Translations under genes and position numbers: made by a program
The notes under the pieces: model-generated
What the model was told of the DNA's origin: nothing
What the model saw: the letters and a program-made list of their open reading frames with translations, nothing else
Databases searched by the model: none
Shown: positions 60,083 through 64,000 of the stretch, piece after piece
Layout of the letters: every line of letters begins with the position of its first letter
How positions within the stretch are numbered: position 1 is the first letter of the stretch
From: Antedon mediterranea
Taxonomy: Eukaryota > Echinodermata > Crinoidea > Comatulida > Antedonidae
Direction of reading: 5' to 3'
NCBI RefSeq assembly: GCF_964355755.1
Contig: NC_092675.1
Span: forward strand, 1,431,001 to 1,495,000
Length of the DNA: 64,000 nucleotides

Positions 60083-63000
60083 ATGAAGATGCAACTAACT
60101 TTATTGGCTTTTTGTTTTATTCTTTCAACATGTAAGTAATTTAATATTTGTTTCCGACAACAATGTAATATCAGTAGTATGAAAAAGTAGGAGAAGCATG
60201 GGTGTAATCCATTTTTTAAAATTTTCTATTTTTTAAAATTTTTTTTACAAGATAACTCACAAAAGTAACTAGCCTAGAATTCCAAATTTCCACCAACTGC
60301 AATTAACAAAATTTTGAATTGTAACAAAATTACACAAAAAAATCAAAACTCTATTTGGTTCTTTTTGTTTTAAACTATAGATATGCATAAATCATACTCA
60401 TTAAGTCTAGTCAATTAATAATTGAATACATACATGTCTAGATTTGCTCAGACATATTCTAGACATTATAAATGTCCAACCAGGAAATCAACCGCTTTTG
60501 TAACACTAGCTTTTAGTGTACCATCAACTTCCTATTTTAACAAAGTGTAACGTTCACATCTGAACTACAGGTTAAGGTTAAGAGCGCTGGTATTACTATT
60601 TTACTATATTATTAACTGGTTGCACTGAAAGATCAAATAATTTTGCTATTTTTTATTATGAAAATGTGACCATGATTGAATTCAATTTAATTTCAGGCAC
60701 TGCCTTGAACTACGAACTTGGGAAAATGTACAAGTACAGTTACGAAACTGAATTAAAAGTGGATGACCCTTCTCTGGACAAAGATACTATTGGACATTCT
60801 GACGCCGGGTTTAAACTGTCCTCAAATGTCAACTTAGTGGTAGCATGGCAAAATAGTGCTAATAAACAGGATCAGTTAATTGAATTAACTGTAAGTAAAT
60901 TAGTAGGCATATTCGACTTTGACTCACAAGGCCAATTTTAATTATCAAATACTGCCCAAACAGCATCAATCAAAAACAAATTTATGTGAGAGATTGGTTC
61001 AGAATTTTTCCAAATATGGAGCCTTTTTAACTATAAAAAAAATCAAAACTGGGACAGGATTTCAGTTACACATGCTTTTGTGCACATTTCTTCAAATAAT
61101 TCCTCTTTTTGCAGGTGCAAGATGCAAAAGTTTCCAATGTGTCAGAGCGGCCAGAGGATAGGAACACATTTGCAAATGCACCCCTTTCTAAACAAATAGT
61201 TTCACCTTATTCGGTATTCTTCCAATGGAATGATGGCAGAGTTGGGTCAATCTATGCTAATGAGAGGGATGTTTCTGGATCTCTTAACATGAAGCGTGGC
61301 CTGATTAGCCTGCTTCAGATACAATTGGCCAACGGAAAAGTCACTGAGGTAACAAAAAAAGCTGTGTGCATTTTTTTATAAACAAAAATTGTTGTAAATA
61401 CTTTAATAGGGATTATCAATTCAATTAATGAGCTTAGCTTGGTGCTTTCCTTCCAATTCCAAGGTCCAGAGTTCAATCCTGACTTAGGGTTGTAACCCAC
61501 AACCCTCTAAACTACACTCCCTAAGCCTCAAATTAGACTTATTATTAATTATAAAATAGTTTATCCATTCTGTAATTGGCTAGTTACTCACGGTTGGATG
61601 CATAAGAAAAAAAGGAGAGAATTTTATTTTTTTTTCAATTTATTGATTTATAATATATTCATTAATTTTGTTAATAATCATCCTTTTATTTATTAATCTT
61701 TTAATCATTTCATACACTCTTGATTGCATTAGACTGATGCATCTGGTGAATGTCGGGTAACATACACTGCTAAGGAGAGAACCATTAAAAAGGTTAAAGA
61801 TTCAAAAACCTGTTCTGCTCCTGTAGACTTCAATTACTACCACCCGCAACAGATCATGGACATTGATGTGAGGTCAGATGTGAAAGCAGACTACAAGTTG
61901 TCTGATGATGGTTCTATTATCCAATCAGCAAGCAGCTTTGAAAGTCATTTCACTGGAATCAACGTTAGAAAATCTCTGGCTTCTTCTGTTGTCTCAACGT
62001 AAGTCATTCTCAAACTCCAACCCTTTAAGAGGATACCTTGAGGACTCAACAAAGTGTCCCATTAATAGGATCTTCCCTAATTGGCCAGAATATTGAAAAA
62101 CATATATTGCCCCTTGTTCATTTCCAGGGAAACCGTTCCCATAATAGATGTACCCTGATTGAGGGTGTCCCAAAAAGAGGGAATCTACTGCGTAATAAAT
62201 TTGTAATTTTTTTACAAAAAAAAACAAAAGTTACTGTATAATGTTGTAAAGCTCCATACAGCAATAATAGATTTCAAAATCACACATAAATTAAACTTGC
62301 ACAAAACTAAATTCTTTCATCACATTGATCTTCTGTTTGTACTTGACAAAACAAACATATTTGTCACAGTCTGTACTGTAATATGAACAAAGGGGAAAGA
62401 CCTTTGCTATAATAGGTCGTGCTCTAATCTCATCAAATATTTTAATAATCACAATGAACACAAAGATATGACTAGTTTGACTTTGTCAATATGTTATATT
62501 TTTACAAGGTTATCAAAGTATACAACCCTTGCCACGTGGATGACAGTTACTTGATTTTAATGATATGTTTCATATTTTAACAGGTTCGAAAAAAGTGTTG
62601 AAAATGGATTCATATCAATTATAATAAGGATGAATAAAACAAATTATTTCTCATCCAAATTCATTGGTTACAAACAGAAAAAATGTATCAATATTTGCAG
62701 AACAACAACATGCTTTAAAACACTCCATTATTTCATTTATTATTTCAAAAAATAATATTTTGCTATTTGCAGACAAGACTTAACATATGTCTCAACAGAA
62801 GGAGGTGCTAAGACGTTGTCAGGGTCAACTATAGAGGATGCATTGGCCAGTAATACTGACTTGGTAGCTATCTCAATGATCTCAGAACCAACTCAACAAC
62901 AATGTACCAGTGGCTGTGAAATTGTAAGATTTTACAATTTCAATTTGAGATATTTGATATATATGTCACAGTGTTTATTTTATTAATTTGTATTTATCTT

Positions 63001-63898
63001 TTAAATTTCATTGTAAATCTTTATCCCTGCTTTTAGTCAACATATCCTCAGATGTTTATTTTACTTCTGTATTTCAAATGTATCTATTACTTTGATCCAT
63101 ATTTATATTCATTACAGCCTTCCAAAGTTATGGAACGTTTAAGGTCAAATTTAAAAGGTGAACACATGTCCAAAACAGAATCAGCTATTGCGTCGATTGA
63201 CGCTGTTCTTGCATTTCGCAACGCTGGTAAAGATACTCTTCTAGCAGTTCTTCGTGATCCTAAAAATAAAGATATTCTGTAAGTTTTAAATTTATTTTTC
63301 TTTACACCTTAAATGACGACTTTCCTATAAATACATTAGGGTAATACAAAAGGTTAAGACACTCTAAAGCCTTCTGGAGTTTTGAGATTCTAGTGTGTAG
63401 TGGAATATTAAAATAATTTCCCTCTCTGTCATGTAAACTGTATTTATCAATGATAGACATGAAATAATACATAAATGAAGATTGATGTGCAGTACTATGC
63501 TTTTGAAGGATTATATTCATTCATTCATTCATAGATGTAGTCTAAACTTGAGTTCTACATTTCTTCACCCTTTCATCTTTGTTTTATGCAAGGCCAAATC
63601 AGTTTAATCTTATCAACAAAACAAAAATGATCTTTATAATATCGTAATACTAATTAAAGGTCTACCTAAGTTTTTGTATTACTATATTTCCATTAGACAC
63701 ATAATCACGCTGTGCGATTCTTTTTCTAGACCTCAATTGATGGATATCCTTGCAGCAACACAGACATTGGCGTCAGAGAAGGTCCTCTTAGAAGTGGTAA
63801 ACTTCAAAGATGAAGAAAATGCAGAAGGTATTGAGCGGATATTCTTTGTAACTGGTTATAATAACCACCCTAGTGAATTTCTTCTAGAAAAATATTTA
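60083..63898 (+). CDS. MTTP: Microsomal triglyceride transfer protein large subunit, 5' half
   Basis: ER-lumen lipid-transfer protein that pairs with protein disulfide isomerase and lipidates apolipoprotein B-type particles. Exons: 60083-60131, 60697-60890, 61115-61348, 61733-61998, 62773-62923, 63118-63278, 63730-63898. Phases close, giving 408 codons before the right edge; vertebrate MTTP is about 890 residues, so about half is missing. Exon 1 is a signal peptide (MKMQLTLLAFCFILSTC). Vitellogenin-N/LLT-domain blocks align with human by eye: LGKMYKYSYETEL, GFKLSSNVNLVVAW, MKRGLISLLQIQL, SGECRVTY, GCEI-like TSGCEI before the helical region, then LRDPKNKDILPQLMDILAAT and GYNNHPSEFLLEKYL. MTTP rather than vitellogenin or apoB is supported by the SGxCxVTY and helix-region spacing. 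A final donor GTAAGT follows codon 408. Confidence 0.9.
61428..61500 (+). repeat. Possible tRNA-derived SINE fragment in MTTP intron 3
   Basis: A B-box-like GAGTTCAATCCTGAC follows an A-box-like TTAGCTTGGTGC at roughly tRNA spacing. There is no cloverleaf I would defend. Confidence 0.3.
62030..62200 (+). repeat. Dispersed repeat resembling the flank of the kinase minisatellite
   Basis: Contains GGACTCAACAAAGTGTCCC, ATTAATAGG and later GAGGGTGTCCCAAAAAGAGG. Similar phrasing (AAGTGTCCCCTTAATAAGGG, TGTCTCAAATGAGGG) occurs at 15574-15606. Shorter echoes lie near 23806 and 51805. Confidence 0.45.
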
Positions 63899-64000
63899 GT
63901 AAGTATACATTTGCTTTTTAGAATATCCTAAATGTAGAAAATTTAACAAAATTGTTAAAATACATTTTTCAAATAATATGTTAATTTATTTATTTTTTTA

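Overview
This is an AT-rich animal nuclear window with spliced genes, short coding exons, GT/AG introns and many small DNA-transposon relics. Gene content (GGPS1, FBXL15, ZGRF1, an MTTP large subunit, an AAK1/BMP2K kinase and a secreted C-type lectin with a PAN-like tail), the dispersed inverted-repeat elements and the GGCCTAG-rich stretches suggest a marine invertebrate deuterostome, perhaps an echinoderm. That assignment is inference. Exon boundaries were read by hand from splice sites, reading phase and remembered vertebrate homologues; no alignment was run.

Layout: 1-340 (-) is an acidic partial exon of an unrecognised gene. 341-7140 has no confident gene: a possible orphan first exon near 2500, a 1.75 kb hAT-like non-autonomous element and a Mutator-like MITE with a tRNA-like interior. 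7141-19091 (+) is a complete 13-exon AAK1/BMP2K kinase gene of 1,189 codons; its intron 8 is almost entirely a 24-bp minisatellite. 23220-27180 (-) is a 9-exon GGPS1. About 29560-32321 (+) is FBXL15 (first exon tentative), whose last coding segment is tandemly repeated in its 3' flank. 35520-35965 (-) is a LINE reverse-transcriptase remnant. 36462-39730 (+) is a 6-exon secreted CTLD-CTLD-PAN protein. 41735-58788 (-) is a 27-exon ZGRF1 of about 2,625 codons. 60083 to the right edge (+) is the 5' half of MTTP (7 exons, 408 codons), head-to-head with ZGRF1.

The genes are independent housekeeping or metabolic loci, not an operon or a defence island: endocytic kinase, isoprenoid synthase, ubiquitin-ligase adaptor, lectin, DNA-repair helicase, lipid-transfer protein. 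I found no convincing new biological system. The most interesting signals are a set of SUMO-interaction-like motifs in ZGRF1, two of them in a tandemly duplicated block; a DR1 nuclear-receptor site upstream of MTTP; the duplicated FBXL15 terminus; the AAK1 intron minisatellite that is open in several frames on both strands; and an 11-copy MITE family lying in or beside these genes, one copy carrying a near-perfect hairpin.
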